IMG/VR virus record: IMGVR_UViG_3300021963_000063
Span: 32,731 to 96,730 of that record
Source: a virus
DNA: 64,000 bases
Direction: 5' to 3' (one strand)
Both the position numbers and the translations under genes were made by a program. A model generated the notes under the pieces. The model saw only the letters and a program-made list of their open reading frames with translations, was not told the DNA's origin and ran no database searches. Positions 1 to 7,680 of this stretch are shown here, in pieces (position 1 is the stretch's first letter; every line of letters starts with the position of its first letter).

Positions 1-1369
1 TCCATCTATCGAATGTAACCTTCTTAATTCTAAACCCTCTTGATCTAAGTTCAAGAATATAATTCTTTACATCCTTAAACTCAACAGTCTTATCTGCTGT
101 TGGAGTCCACCACCTAACTGCATCAACAACAACAAATGGATTAATTACTTCATGATCATTAAAAGTATTAATTGTTACCCACTTATCAACGTGTGCAAGG
201 GCTACCGCACAGTGGTCATGCTTTTGTGCAAGGTCAACGTGAATATAATATTCTTTATCTTCTTGTGGCTTAAATGATTCAAAGAATCTTCCAGAGGCAT
301 CTACACCATTTGTACCACTAAAACAAGTTTCAATCTTTTCTCTTGAACGGAAGAAAGCATCAACAGCGTCTGGTGGCATACAGGCAAAACGAGAAAGAGC
401 ATCAATTGGATTTGTGTAAAATGCAATTTTAAAATCATCAATACTTCTTGTAGGATTGATTTCCCAAGTTGGTCTGCGTAATGCAAAAACTTTAGGAAAC
501 TTGTATGCATTGATATGATCTTCTTCCCATTCAACTGTAAATTCATTTGACGTTACGTTGTCTTCTACTGTTTCGTCAAGCTTAAATGTGTAGTCTTTAA
601 TCTTTACATCTTTGTCTGCAATTACAGCATCATATCTAGTTTGAATATAATCATTTTTATAACGAGGGAAGGAAAGCAATACTACTTTTCCAAAGTCAGG
701 GAAACGAGAATCTACGGATGCACGATACATCTCATAGATTGCAGAAGCTGTTTTTGCTTGATCATGTCCAGATGTTGATTCTGTTGCAAAGCCTGAGATC
801 TCATCAAGAATTACACATAGTACGTTGTATCCTTCCCATGATTCTCTTTCAGAGTGACCTGAGTGACAAGTAATACCTTTGTCAAAAGTTACAGAACCTG
901 CAGTAGGAGTATACCTACCCTGGAACCAAGGTGACTTATCCAATCTTGTTTTAAAACCTTTAAAGAAAACATTCTTAGCCTGTTCAGAGTTAATAGCAAT
1001 ATTAAGAATATCAATAGAGTCACCTGGAGGCTTTCCATAATACTTTGCAGGGTCTTTTAGACACAACAATAAATAAACCATATAGCTTACAGAAATGGTT
1101 GACATATAATCTTTTCCTGAACCCTTGCCAAGTTGTAAGATTACTTCGTTGCAGGTTTGATTCCACCTGTCTAATCCAGTTCTTTCTCCATAAAGATTTA
1201 TCAAAGTTTCTTTTTTATAAATTTGACTCATTGCTTTAATAGCATCGTACTGATATTTTGATAGTGGAGGAAGACCTAGATAATCTTCTGATGTAACAAA
1301 CTCTTCAAGTTCAACTGGATTTTCTTCAAACTCATCACCGCCAAGAAGACCAATAATATCTTCAAACAT
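1..1369 (-). CDS. terL: Terminase large subunit (3' end outside window)
   Basis: This is the ATPase/nuclease motor that packages DNA into the prohead. About 456 residues are visible. A Walker A (LGKGSGKD) lies near residues 80-87, a Walker B (VLCVILDEI) near 183-191, and the start of an RNase H-fold nuclease domain with a candidate metal-binding Asp (YIHVDLAQ) near 379. The ATG shares one base with the stop of the upstream gene (TAATG), which indicates translational coupling to the putative small subunit. The reading frame stays open to the window edge, so the rest of the nuclease domain is missing. The gene lies more than 40 kb from portal, an unusual position for a terminase. The family call is secure. 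Confidence 0.93.
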   Translation of the reverse strand, partial: MFEDIIGLLGGDEFEENPVELEEFVTSEDYLGLPPLSKYQYDAIKAMSQIYKKETLINLYGERTGLDRWNQTCNEVILQLGKGSGKDYMSTISVSYMVYLLLCLKDPAKYYGKPPGDSIDILNIAINSEQAKNVFFKGFKTRLDKSPWFQGRYTPTAGSVTFDKGITCHSGHSERESWEGYNVLCVILDEISGFATESTSGHDQAKTASAIYEMYRASVDSRFPDFGKVVLLSFPRYKNDYIQTRYDAVIADKDVKIKDYTFKLDETVEDNVTSNEFTVEWEEDHINAYKFPKVFALRRPTWEINPTRSIDDFKIAFYTNPIDALSRFACMPPDAVDAFFRSREKIETCFSGTNGVDASGRFFESFKPQEDKEYYIHVDLAQKHDHCAVALAHVDKWVTINTFNDHEVINPFVVVDAVRWWTPTADKTVEFKDVKNYILELRSRGFRIKKVTFDRW

Positions 1370-1884
1370 TAGATCTCCTCTGCTTGACCTGTTACTTTGC
1401 TAAGCTTTCCAAATACAATTGGCTTACATCTTTCACAACCAGAAACTACATCACGAATAATCTCAACAAGCATCTGTTGCTTTTCTTCTGTCTCAACAAT
1501 CTTTTCAGCCATCTCATTGTTATCAAGCATACCTGCTTTTTGAAGCATATCTATTTGTTTTTGTTGAACATCTGCAACAAGTTTTAGTGCTGCAGTTTGT
1601 TGCGGAAGCTGTCCTTGTCTTTTAGCTTCTTCAATAACTTCCCACGCCTCTTTAATAAGCATCGAGTAATGTTGGTCTGCACCTGCTAGTGCCTCACGAG
1701 CACGAACCTGAACTTGCCTATCGCTACGAATAACCATACGCCATTCGTCAAGGTATTCAATAACTTCAGCCCTCTTAAAGCCTGTTGCTTTAGAAATAGT
1801 TGTAGGGTTTGTATTACCCCTTAAAAACTCTTCCGCAACCTTATTAATGTTTTCCCAGCGATTTGCTAGTTCAATTTCAGACAT
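1369..1884 (-). CDS. Putative terminase small subunit (HTH plus coiled coil)
   Basis: This 171-aa protein lies directly upstream of the large terminase and is coupled to it by a one-base overlap. Residues 15-50 look like a helix-turn-helix (TTISKATGFKRAEVIEYL), as in DNA-recognition domains of small terminases. A long helical, Gln/Glu-rich segment at 60-145 could oligomerise. The C-terminal part has a CERC pair near residue 150. Function is inferred from architecture and neighbourhood; no diagnostic family motif was recognised. It could instead be a general HTH DNA-binding protein. Confidence 0.55.
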   Translation of the reverse strand: MSEIELANRWENINKVAEEFLRGNTNPTTISKATGFKRAEVIEYLDEWRMVIRSDRQVQVRAREALAGADQHYSMLIKEAWEVIEEAKRQGQLPQQTAALKLVADVQQKQIDMLQKAGMLDNNEMAEKIVETEEKQQMLVEIIRDVVSGCERCKPIVFGKLSKVTGQAEEI

Positions 1885-2146
1885 TCTTCTTTACTCTTTT
1901 CTTCTTAGGTTTAATTATACCCTTAAAGTCGTGCAAATAAAAGGATCTATAGCCAGTTTGACCAATTACGTCAATCCATTCCTTGCCTGATTCAATGTTT
2001 TTTACATGCTTTTCAAACTTAAATTGTCCACGAACACTCTTTATTTTAACTAATGTTCCTGGAGTAATAAGTTCTTTGCCGTATTGATATTCAAATGATA
2101 CCTCCCAGTTAGGGTTGTAGTTCATCTGAACTCTTTTCTTTGCCAT
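1877..2146 (-). CDS. Small basic protein, DUF7246-like
   Basis: An 89-aa lysine-rich protein starting MAKKRVQMNYNPNW and ending in a KPKKKRVKK tail. The ATG at 2146 follows the zinc-ribbon gene stop by one base and has GGTGG upstream. A GTG further upstream would lie inside that gene and lacks a ribosome binding site. The central segment (PGTLVKIKSVRGQFKF) suggests a small beta-barrel domain. It resembles short conserved actinophage proteins labelled DUF7246, but that comes from memory and is not checked. It overlaps the putative small terminase by 8 nt. Function unknown. Confidence 0.6.
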   Translation of the reverse strand: MAKKRVQMNYNPNWEVSFEYQYGKELITPGTLVKIKSVRGQFKFEKHVKNIESGKEWIDVIGQTGYRSFYLHDFKGIIKPKKKRVKKNV

Positions 2147-2147
2147 T

Positions 2148-2321
2148 TTAACGGAATCCACCAGCAGTTGGAGCCCAAACAGATACGTTACCCAGAGTCC
2201 AACTACGCTTTAAGATATCTCCACATTCATTACAAACTTGATGGTCTCTATCATCTACATTAACTCCAGACATTTCAATTGACTTATCACACTTAATGCA
2301 GGTATATTCATAAGTAGGAAT
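2148..2321 (-). CDS. FmdB-type zinc-ribbon protein with ATT start
   Basis: A 57-aa reading frame that has no ATG, GTG or TTG start upstream of its first cysteine pair. Counting the initiator as Met, it begins (M)PTYEYTCIKC, the classic FmdB-type N-terminus, followed by a second CNECG pair near residues 30-33. The first codon is then ATT, with GGAAGG seven bases upstream. The start lies one base past the stop of the DUF3310 gene, and the stop one base before the next ATG. The tight spacing and family match support a real gene with a rare start codon. Zinc-ribbon proteins of this family are small regulators of unclear role. Confidence 0.72.
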   Translation of the reverse strand: MPTYEYTCIKCDKSIEMSGVNVDDRDHQVCNECGDILKRSWTLGNVSVWAPTAGGFR

Positions 2322-2322
2322 T

Positions 2323-2568
2323 TTATTTACCTTCCAATCTATTTATTTCATCATTAATGTAAAATATTGCTTTTTGCAAATCTTCAATTTGTCTTTTATC
2401 ATCTTTAATTCCAGCTCTCCAAAGATACTTGAAGGCATTACCAATGTTAAAATTTCTGTGACGAGTAATCTGAATGCATTCAACACCAGAGGGGTCTGAT
2501 GTGTAGTGCATTGGGTGGTTTACCTGATCAACTTCAATGTGAAACTTATCATTCTTATATTCGTGCAT
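2323..2568 (-). CDS. DUF3310 family protein
   Basis: An 81-aa protein with the DUF3310 signature: a VNHPMHYT motif, then FNIGNAFKYLWRAG and a C-terminal helix (DLQKAIFYINDEI). This fold is shared with phage T7 gp1.7-type nucleotide kinases and occurs in many phages. A role in nucleotide metabolism is plausible given the MazG and ribonucleotide reductase genes here. It overlaps the upstream glycosyltransferase by 14 nt. Family assignment is good; catalysis is not shown by the sequence. Confidence 0.8.
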   Translation of the reverse strand: MHEYKNDKFHIEVDQVNHPMHYTSDPSGVECIQITRHRNFNIGNAFKYLWRAGIKDDKRQIEDLQKAIFYINDEINRLEGK

Positions 2569-3598
2569 TTAAATCTCCATATATTTCTTTAATTCTAGGT
2601 ACAGCGTGTCTAGCCGTAACATCTTCCCAGTTCCATTCTTTATGAATATCAATTGACTTATTAAAAGAATCCTGGAATTCTTGTTCTCTATTATTATATA
2701 CCTCTCGCATATTATATCTTACTGAATCAATTTTTGGAAGGTATATTTGTCCTAAATAGGTATCTTGTAGGTAATCTGGAAGACCATCTGGCACATCTAC
2801 TAAATCACTTTCAATCTTATGAGATATAAAATCTTTATATTCTGCCCATTCCCAAGTTGTAATTGTTGGAAGTCCCGTTGCCATTGCTTCAAGTGGCATC
2901 ATACCAAAACCCTCCCCCCAAGAAGGGTATACTAAGCAGTGAGTATTATGTAGCATCTTTAAGTAATCATTAAAACCTAAAGACTGTTTTATTGTTTTAA
3001 CATTCTTGTATGCAACTTCTGGTGCAACCTTTTTACCTGTACCATCATCAACTAGGATTGTATGACCACGATCATATGCTTTAATAATCATAATTACATC
3101 TTCGTTATCTGCAAACTCTTCTAGGAAAGCTTCAACTGCTACCTGACCACCTTTACGAACATATGGCTCTCCAGTATGCAGGAAGAAAAACTTATCTTCT
3201 CTTAACTTTCTTTTTGCAGGAACAAACTTTCCAGATACTCCGTGTGGGTAAACATTGATTGGCTTATCAACTTTCTTTCTAAAAACATCTGCTGTCCATG
3301 TTGATGCAGCCCATACCTCATCTGCTTTGTTTAAGCACTCTGCCCAGTAGTCAGATATCTCTGTTGTCTCATGAGAGGAATAAGAAATATTATATGCTCC
3401 TGAAAACATAATGTGTTGATGTGGGGTAGCAAATGAAAGATTAACTTTAGAGTTTAGATCAAAGTTAGATAAATGAAAACCATTATCAACAAAGCCCTGA
3501 GCCATATTTGCAGCAGCAGTTGGGTATCCCATATCCTGCTTACTAAAACCTTTATGAAGATTAACTCCCGTAAGATTTAACTTTATCTTTTCTTCCAT
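2555..3598 (-). CDS. Glycosyltransferase, GT4-like
   Basis: A 347-aa GT-B-fold glycosyltransferase. The donor-binding half contains FFLHTGEPYVRKGGQ near residue 140 and the signature VYPSWGEGFGMMPLEAMATG near 225-245, with the Glu residues typical of family GT4. It probably transfers a sugar from a nucleotide-sugar donor to modified DNA, a virion protein or the host envelope; the acceptor cannot be read from sequence. It overlaps the HTH gene upstream by 16 nt. A second, related enzyme lies at 53086..54036 in the tail-fibre region. Confidence 0.88.
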   Translation of the reverse strand: MEEKIKLNLTGVNLHKGFSKQDMGYPTAAANMAQGFVDNGFHLSNFDLNSKVNLSFATPHQHIMFSGAYNISYSSHETTEISDYWAECLNKADEVWAASTWTADVFRKKVDKPINVYPHGVSGKFVPAKRKLREDKFFFLHTGEPYVRKGGQVAVEAFLEEFADNEDVIMIIKAYDRGHTILVDDGTGKKVAPEVAYKNVKTIKQSLGFNDYLKMLHNTHCLVYPSWGEGFGMMPLEAMATGLPTITTWEWAEYKDFISHKIESDLVDVPDGLPDYLQDTYLGQIYLPKIDSVRYNMREVYNNREQEFQDSFNKSIDIHKEWNWEDVTARHAVPRIKEIYGDLNARI

Positions 3599-3747
3599 GT
3601 CCTCTGATCCCTAATTAATCCAAAGTCTACCAGATGCCTGTATATGGTCTGATGACTTGTATCACATTCTTTTGCTATCTCTTCGATGGTCTTCTTATCT
3701 GTTAAGTACCTCTTAGATAGCCACACCTTTGACTTGTAGAGCTTCAT
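3583..3747 (-). CDS. Small helix-turn-helix DNA-binding protein
   Basis: A 54-aa protein overlapping the RuvC-like gene stop (ATGA junction) and the glycosyltransferase start. Residues 17-42 form a clear HTH (KKTIEEIAKECDTSHQTIYR), as in resolvase or sigma-like HTH domains. There is almost nothing beyond the HTH, so it may be a minimal DNA-binding protein or homing-type remnant. Both overlaps are of the ATGA or longer kind used for translational coupling in this operon. Confidence 0.7.
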   Translation of the reverse strand: MKLYKSKVWLSKRYLTDKKTIEEIAKECDTSHQTIYRHLVDFGLIRDQRTWKKR

Positions 3748-4313
3748 ACACGCTCCGTAAGCGTTTTATATGCGTAATAGGCTATTCCTACTGCATCGCC
3801 AACATCATTGTCTGAGATTGATGTACCAAACTTATCATTGAAGAAATCCATAGTCTTTTGTTTTCTAATTTCTCTAATTTTAGACTTGTACCATGTTACT
3901 GATTTACCTGGAAATTGATTTTGAATCTCAAGCTTTTGTGCCTTTGTGAAATTATTGTTTCCAATATAAGACTGCCAGGAAATTGGAGCAACTGTTACTA
4001 CATTAGTTTCTGGCTTTAAGATAACTGACAAGATAGCACCAACTACCATAGCAATCTTAATCCCAGCATCTGGTGACTTAACCATAATTGCTGATTCAAC
4101 CGCAACATAATCTGGATTACAAAGTTTTGCAATTGCCTTAGCCTTGTTGTTAGCATCCTTAATTTTATCATATATGTCTGAGCCTAAAATTGGAAGCTTA
4201 CCCATTAGCACTGGTGTGCCATCCTCAAATAAACAAAACGCAACAGATGCAGTAGAGGCATCTATTCCTAATACTCTATCTGCTTTTTGTTTTAGAAGTT
4301 TTGATAATTGCAT
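3744..4313 (-). CDS. RuvC-like Holliday junction resolvase
   Basis: A 189-aa protein with an RNase H-fold core: RVLGIDASTASVAFCLF near residue 13 supplies the first Asp, VAVESAIM near 72 the Glu, and a C-terminal DNDVGDAVGIAYYA the last Asp pair. These match RuvC-type four-way junction nucleases, which resolve branched DNA before packaging. The ATG at 4313 is chosen because AAAGGAGG lies nine bases upstream; a longer reading frame would begin inside the zinc-finger gene. It works beside RecA and the other nucleases of this operon. Confidence 0.78.
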   Translation of the reverse strand: MQLSKLLKQKADRVLGIDASTASVAFCLFEDGTPVLMGKLPILGSDIYDKIKDANNKAKAIAKLCNPDYVAVESAIMVKSPDAGIKIAMVVGAILSVILKPETNVVTVAPISWQSYIGNNNFTKAQKLEIQNQFPGKSVTWYKSKIREIRKQKTMDFFNDKFGTSISDNDVGDAVGIAYYAYKTLTERV

Positions 4314-4578
4314 TTTGAATTGCCTCCTTTGCATGATTTGCTTTTTCCTTTTTCTTTTTATTTTGACACATTGCACATGTAGAATCTGGATTATGCATAC
4401 TTAAAGGAGATCCGCAAGAACATAGCCTTACCTTTCCTGCAAGTCTTTCTTTCTTTGCATAATACTTTTCCATAATTCTTTTGTTTGTAGAAACTCTGCA
4501 GCATGTTTGCGAGCAGTATTTTTGATTATGAGTCCTAAACTCAAAATCATTTCCACATTCAATACAGGCTTTGATCAT
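4276..4578 (-). CDS. Zinc-finger protein
   Basis: A 100-aa protein with several cysteine pairs: CIECG near residue 5, YCSQTCC near 22, then CSCG near 54 and CAMC near 69. The first knuckle resembles the one often attached to phage HNH endonucleases, and a similar segment occurs in the HNH protein at 16465..16941, but no nuclease motif is visible here. The C-terminus is lysine-rich. The end overlaps the resolvase start by 38 nt. Probably nucleic-acid binding. Confidence 0.65.
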   Translation of the reverse strand: MIKACIECGNDFEFRTHNQKYCSQTCCRVSTNKRIMEKYYAKKERLAGKVRLCSCGSPLSMHNPDSTCAMCQNKKKKEKANHAKEAIQNAIIKTSKTKSR

Positions 4579-5351
4579 TGACTGCGTACTTTCAGAGAGT
4601 CAATCTTAGTCCTACCATCTGGCTTTGACCAGCAAGATTCTTTGATTGGGCAATATGTACATGGGAAAGCGTTTTCCTTAAATGGTCTTTTAATGTTTTT
4701 ACCATCTATCCACGCCTGATATACTTCTTTCATCCAGTCAAAGATGTAATCTGCATAGACTTTATTTTCTTCTGACATGACAATAGGAACAACTGCAAGC
4801 TCATGAGAGTTCTTATTCTCATATAAGAAGAATCCTTCATCAAGTCCTAACACTTTCATATAAATTAAAAGTTGTACAACGTGGCTATCTGCTCCAGTTG
4901 AGGTATCTTTACGAATATCAAATCCTTCTGCTTTAATGGTTTTAATTTCTCCAACAACCTCTTCTCCGTCAATTTCCATAATGATATCTGCGAAGCCACG
5001 AATAGGTGGGTTAACTGACTTGATCTCACGCTCTAGTTCTTTTACAAGACCAGCCTTTTCCATTGCACCCTGAATACGCTCATGAGCCTGTGTACCTGCA
5101 TTCATTGCAGCCATTCCCTGAGCGTTAAAACTATCCTTAAACTCTGTTCCAGTAAAGGCTAGGCTCCAGTATCTTGCACAGGTTCCGTAACCATAGCCAA
5201 CTGTAGATGGAGAGAAGGTTTTCTTTTTCTTAAACTCTGTACCATTCTTACCTTGTAGATAAGCCTTACCGATTGCAAGACGAAGCTTTTTGGCATCAAC
5301 CTTTGTATCTCTTGGTTTTGTTGTTAGTGTCTTTATTAAGTTTTTAGCCAT
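4575..5351 (-). CDS. Cas4/RecB-like PD-(D/E)XK exonuclease with Fe-S cysteines
   Basis: A 258-aa nuclease with the arrangement of Cas4-type enzymes: a lone Cys near residue 58 (YGTCARYW), the catalytic core GFADIIMEIDG followed by VVGEIKT near 120-140, a helix with QLLIYMKVLG, and a C-terminal CTYCPIKESCW cluster near 232-242 that would complete an iron-sulphur site. Such phage enzymes process DNA ends during recombination. There is no CRISPR array in the window, so a role in phage recombination and replication is more likely than spacer acquisition. It overlaps the zinc-finger gene by 4 nt. Confidence 0.82.
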   Translation of the reverse strand: MAKNLIKTLTTKPRDTKVDAKKLRLAIGKAYLQGKNGTEFKKKKTFSPSTVGYGYGTCARYWSLAFTGTEFKDSFNAQGMAAMNAGTQAHERIQGAMEKAGLVKELEREIKSVNPPIRGFADIIMEIDGEEVVGEIKTIKAEGFDIRKDTSTGADSHVVQLLIYMKVLGLDEGFFLYENKNSHELAVVPIVMSEENKVYADYIFDWMKEVYQAWIDGKNIKRPFKENAFPCTYCPIKESCWSKPDGRTKIDSLKVRSQ

Positions 5352-5352
5352 A

Positions 5353-5688
5353 TCATGCTCCTAAGTTATATCTTGCTACATACTTTAATGCATCTACCAT
5401 TTTATCAAGACTATCTTTCATTGTATAGTAGACGTTCTTCTTTGTGTTATTAATACTTCCAGATGGACCTTTTGCTACTGTTGTGTAGTATGTTGCAAGT
5501 ACAGCAAACTTAACACTCATTGCTTGTAGTTTTCCAATTAGTGCTACTGCTTGAACAGATGGAATGTCAGGCTTCATCATAATTTTAACAATGATTGCCA
5601 TTGCCTCATCAAGTTCTGGATCATTCATAAACTCATGAATGTCGTTAAATTCTGTTACTTGGTTAATATAATCAAGTGTTGATTCCAT
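5353..5688 (-). CDS. Hypothetical helical protein
   Basis: A 111-aa protein of unknown function. It is acidic at the N-terminus, largely helical and hydrophobic in the middle (IPSVQAVALIGKLQAMSVKF). It lies one base upstream of the Cas4-like gene and overlaps the PD-(D/E)XK-type gene by 17 nt, so it belongs to the recombination operon. No domain was recognised. Confidence 0.6.
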   Translation of the reverse strand: MESTLDYINQVTEFNDIHEFMNDPELDEAMAIIVKIMMKPDIPSVQAVALIGKLQAMSVKFAVLATYYTTVAKGPSGSINNTKKNVYYTMKDSLDKMVDALKYVARYNLGA

Positions 5689-5977
5689 TTGCTCTCTCCA
5701 TTAAATCTTCTAGTGCAGCCCATTCAATGACTGCTAATCTTATCTTTTGTGTTTCTCCAATAGCTAGTAATAGGGCAGGATATTTGTTTTTATCCGTTCT
5801 CAATGTGTCTGTGACAATCTTAGCCCACACATCTTGATTGATAGTAAAACTTTTACCTGCTTCTTTTACATCTACAATAAACTCATCTGTATTGCCGTCA
5901 CCCTTATAGTACTGACCACGACCAGAGTTTTTATGTGGCTTGGCACCAATTCTTTTTAGTTCTGCTGCTTCACTCAA
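5672..5977 (-). CDS. Small PD-(D/E)XK-type nuclease
   Basis: A 101-aa protein resembling short phage Holliday-junction or nicking-type endonucleases. It has a Gly-rich entry (NSGRGQYYKGDG), then the core DEFIVDVKEAGKSFTI near residues 31-46, where the Asp and the VDVKE strand fit the D...(D/E)XK metal site, followed by a strand/helix ending in LAVIEWAALEDL. The family similarity is a pattern judgement. It is the second nuclease-like gene in this operon, alongside RecA and the Cas4-like enzyme. Confidence 0.58.
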   Translation of the reverse strand: MSEAAELKRIGAKPHKNSGRGQYYKGDGNTDEFIVDVKEAGKSFTINQDVWAKIVTDTLRTDKNKYPALLLAIGETQKIRLAVIEWAALEDLMERANGINT

Positions 5978-6159
5978 AGTGTTGCCTCATTATCGTGACC
6001 TGCTGCACAAGTATACTTTAAAATCATAGAGTCTTCATCTAAAATAGCAAACCCAATTGATTCCATACAGTTTTGGCATACAAATGTTCCTGTAACCTTA
6101 AGACCTTCTTGCTCTTCATTGTTTTTTAATTTAACAAAATCATTTGGATTTATACTCAT
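5974..6159 (-). CDS. Small zinc-binding protein
   Basis: A 61-aa protein with one CQNC pair near residue 28 and a later C-A-A-G-H segment near 52-56, spacing consistent with a single zinc ribbon. It overlaps its downstream neighbour by 4 nt and the RecA gene stop by 4 nt, so it is co-translated with the recombination genes. Function unknown. Confidence 0.6.
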   Translation of the reverse strand: MSINPNDFVKLKNNEEQEGLKVTGTFVCQNCMESIGFAILDEDSMILKYTCAAGHDNEATL

Positions 6160-7163
6160 AGCTTTGAATACACCTGAGATTCTAAGGTATCAAATACTTC
6201 TTGGTTTTCTCTAACATATTCTACTACCTTTGCACGACCCTGAAGTCTTTGATCTAGAACTGTATACCATGCTCCACCACGCTCAATAATTCCCATGAGT
6301 TCTGCTGTATCAACGAGGTCTGCAACCTTATCAACTCCAACATGGTCTCCCTGGAAATAGAAGTCATATGATCCACTAATGAACTGTGGTCCTGTTTTAT
6401 TGTAATCAATTGTCCAGTTTACTGGACGACCTACACGCTGTTCAATTAGTCTGTCTCCAACAGAGACCTTGTCCTTGATAGAACTTGCTTCAGATTCTGA
6501 TGACCATAACTTTACAATTGTGCTAGAGAAGAACTTAACAGCCATACCTCCAGTTGGGATATGAGTAGCGTGCATTCCACCAAAACTGTTTCTCTGTTGT
6601 GAAATTAAAACTAGCAAAGTATTTTCATTTACATAGTTAAGCATCTTTACTGCATGTGTCATGTCTTTTGCTTCAGCACCAATCTGCTTGGTGTCTTGAA
6701 GATCTTTTAGTTCGTTACCATCTTTTTCAAAGTAAATAGCAGGAAGAAGTGCAGAGATTGAATCAACAACAATTAAATCTACTCCAGCCTTCATGAGGTC
6801 TACTGCTACATCTACCATGTCATTGATTGTTTTAGCAGAAGAATAAATTAATTTGCTTGAGTCTACTCCTAGCTTTTCAGCCCACTCTGGAGAATAAGAT
6901 GCTTCTGAATCAATCCAGGCACACATCTTTCCTTCTTTTTGTGCTTCACCAATCATCTGCAAACAAAATGATGATTTACCTGCAGACTTATTTCCCCATA
7001 CAAGGATTTGTCTACCGTATCCAAAGCCACCCTTTAGTCCAACATTAAGACTGAGGCTTGGTGTTGCTTGTTTTTCTGTTTCTACTTCTGTTGCTGCTTG
7101 TACCCTTTTTCTTGTTTTGGGGTCTAGCTTTGACAGGATTTCTTCCATTGCTAATTCGGTCAT
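6156..7163 (-). CDS. recA: RecA-like recombinase
   Basis: A 335-aa RecA/UvsX-type strand-exchange ATPase. Walker A (GNKSAGKS) is at residues 57-64, Walker B (LIVVDSIS) near 130-137, and a loop with FGGMHATHIPTGG fits the DNA-binding L2 region. Phage RecA proteins drive recombination-dependent replication and repair. The ATG has GGAGAA about 11 bases upstream. The start lies 119 nt inside the preceding gene in another frame, an unusually long overlap. It sits in one operon with nucleases and resolvase. Confidence 0.92.
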   Translation of the reverse strand: MTELAMEEILSKLDPKTRKRVQAATEVETEKQATPSLSLNVGLKGGFGYGRQILVWGNKSAGKSSFCLQMIGEAQKEGKMCAWIDSEASYSPEWAEKLGVDSSKLIYSSAKTINDMVDVAVDLMKAGVDLIVVDSISALLPAIYFEKDGNELKDLQDTKQIGAEAKDMTHAVKMLNYVNENTLLVLISQQRNSFGGMHATHIPTGGMAVKFFSSTIVKLWSSESEASSIKDKVSVGDRLIEQRVGRPVNWTIDYNKTGPQFISGSYDFYFQGDHVGVDKVADLVDTAELMGIIERGGAWYTVLDQRLQGRAKVVEYVRENQEVFDTLESQVYSKL

Positions 7164-7323
7164 TAAAATGATTCTCCAATACTTCCGCTAATTCTTTTAC
7201 TTCTTGATCACGCATTGATTCTAATTTTTTAATAATAGAATACATTTGCTCTTCATTATATCCTCTAATTACAAGTAACAGTTCTTCGTTTACTCCTTCT
7301 AAAAGATATCCTCTTATTTTCAT
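7045..7323 (-). CDS. Hypothetical protein with basic tail
   Basis: A 92-aa protein. The N-terminal 60 residues are mixed acidic/hydrophobic (LLEGVNEELLLVIRGYNEEQ); the last 35 are Lys/Arg/Asn-rich (KARPQNKKKGTSSNRSRNRK) and look disordered and nucleic-acid binding. That tail is encoded in the 119-nt overlap with the RecA start, so its composition may partly reflect coding constraint from RecA. Family not recognised. Confidence 0.55.
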   Translation of the reverse strand: MKIRGYLLEGVNEELLLVIRGYNEEQMYSIIKKLESMRDQEVKELAEVLENHFNDRISNGRNPVKARPQNKKKGTSSNRSRNRKTSNTKPQS

Positions 7324-7335
7324 CTGTCTATTATA

Positions 7336-7680
7336 TCATCCCAGTACGCCATGCATTTTTGGGCGTTCTGTATTGATATTAATCTTTTTCATTAAGGTAT
7401 CTTCTAGTGAGTCTTCTACTTCTCCATACATTCTTAATCCCTCATAAAGATCAAGTACACGGATTAAGATATCAGCAAGCTCTTCTACGACCTCACCCTT
7501 ACCTTTTTGCTTACGAAGGGCTTCAAGAACCTCTGTAACCTCTGAGTGAATCATTGCTAACTGCTTACCAAAGAAGATAAATGTTTCACCTACTGGTTCA
7601 GCGTTTGAGTACATATAATCCCAAAAACCTTTTTCTGTTGCATTTCTATGAATTTCTTTTGCTAAATTATCTAAGTTCAT
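7336..7680 (-). CDS. MazG-like nucleotide pyrophosphohydrolase
   Basis: A 114-aa all-alpha NTP pyrophosphatase. The MazG/dUTPase-type metal motif is visible as HSEVTEVLEALR near residues 46-57 and EELADILIRVLD near 67-78, giving the E-x-x-E plus E-x-x-D set. Such enzymes hydrolyse non-canonical or alarmone-related nucleotides; phages use them to manage nucleotide pools. It overlaps the polymerase stop by 4 nt. Confidence 0.85.
   Translation of the reverse strand: MNLDNLAKEIHRNATEKGFWDYMYSNAEPVGETFIFFGKQLAMIHSEVTEVLEALRKQKGKGEVVEELADILIRVLDLYEGLRMYGEVEDSLEDTLMKKININTERPKMHGVLG

Noticed and set aside
4575-5351. Cas4-like gene taken as evidence of a phage CRISPR system
   Set aside because: No repeat-spacer array, Cas1 or Cas2 was seen; Cas4-like nucleases are common in phage recombination modules.
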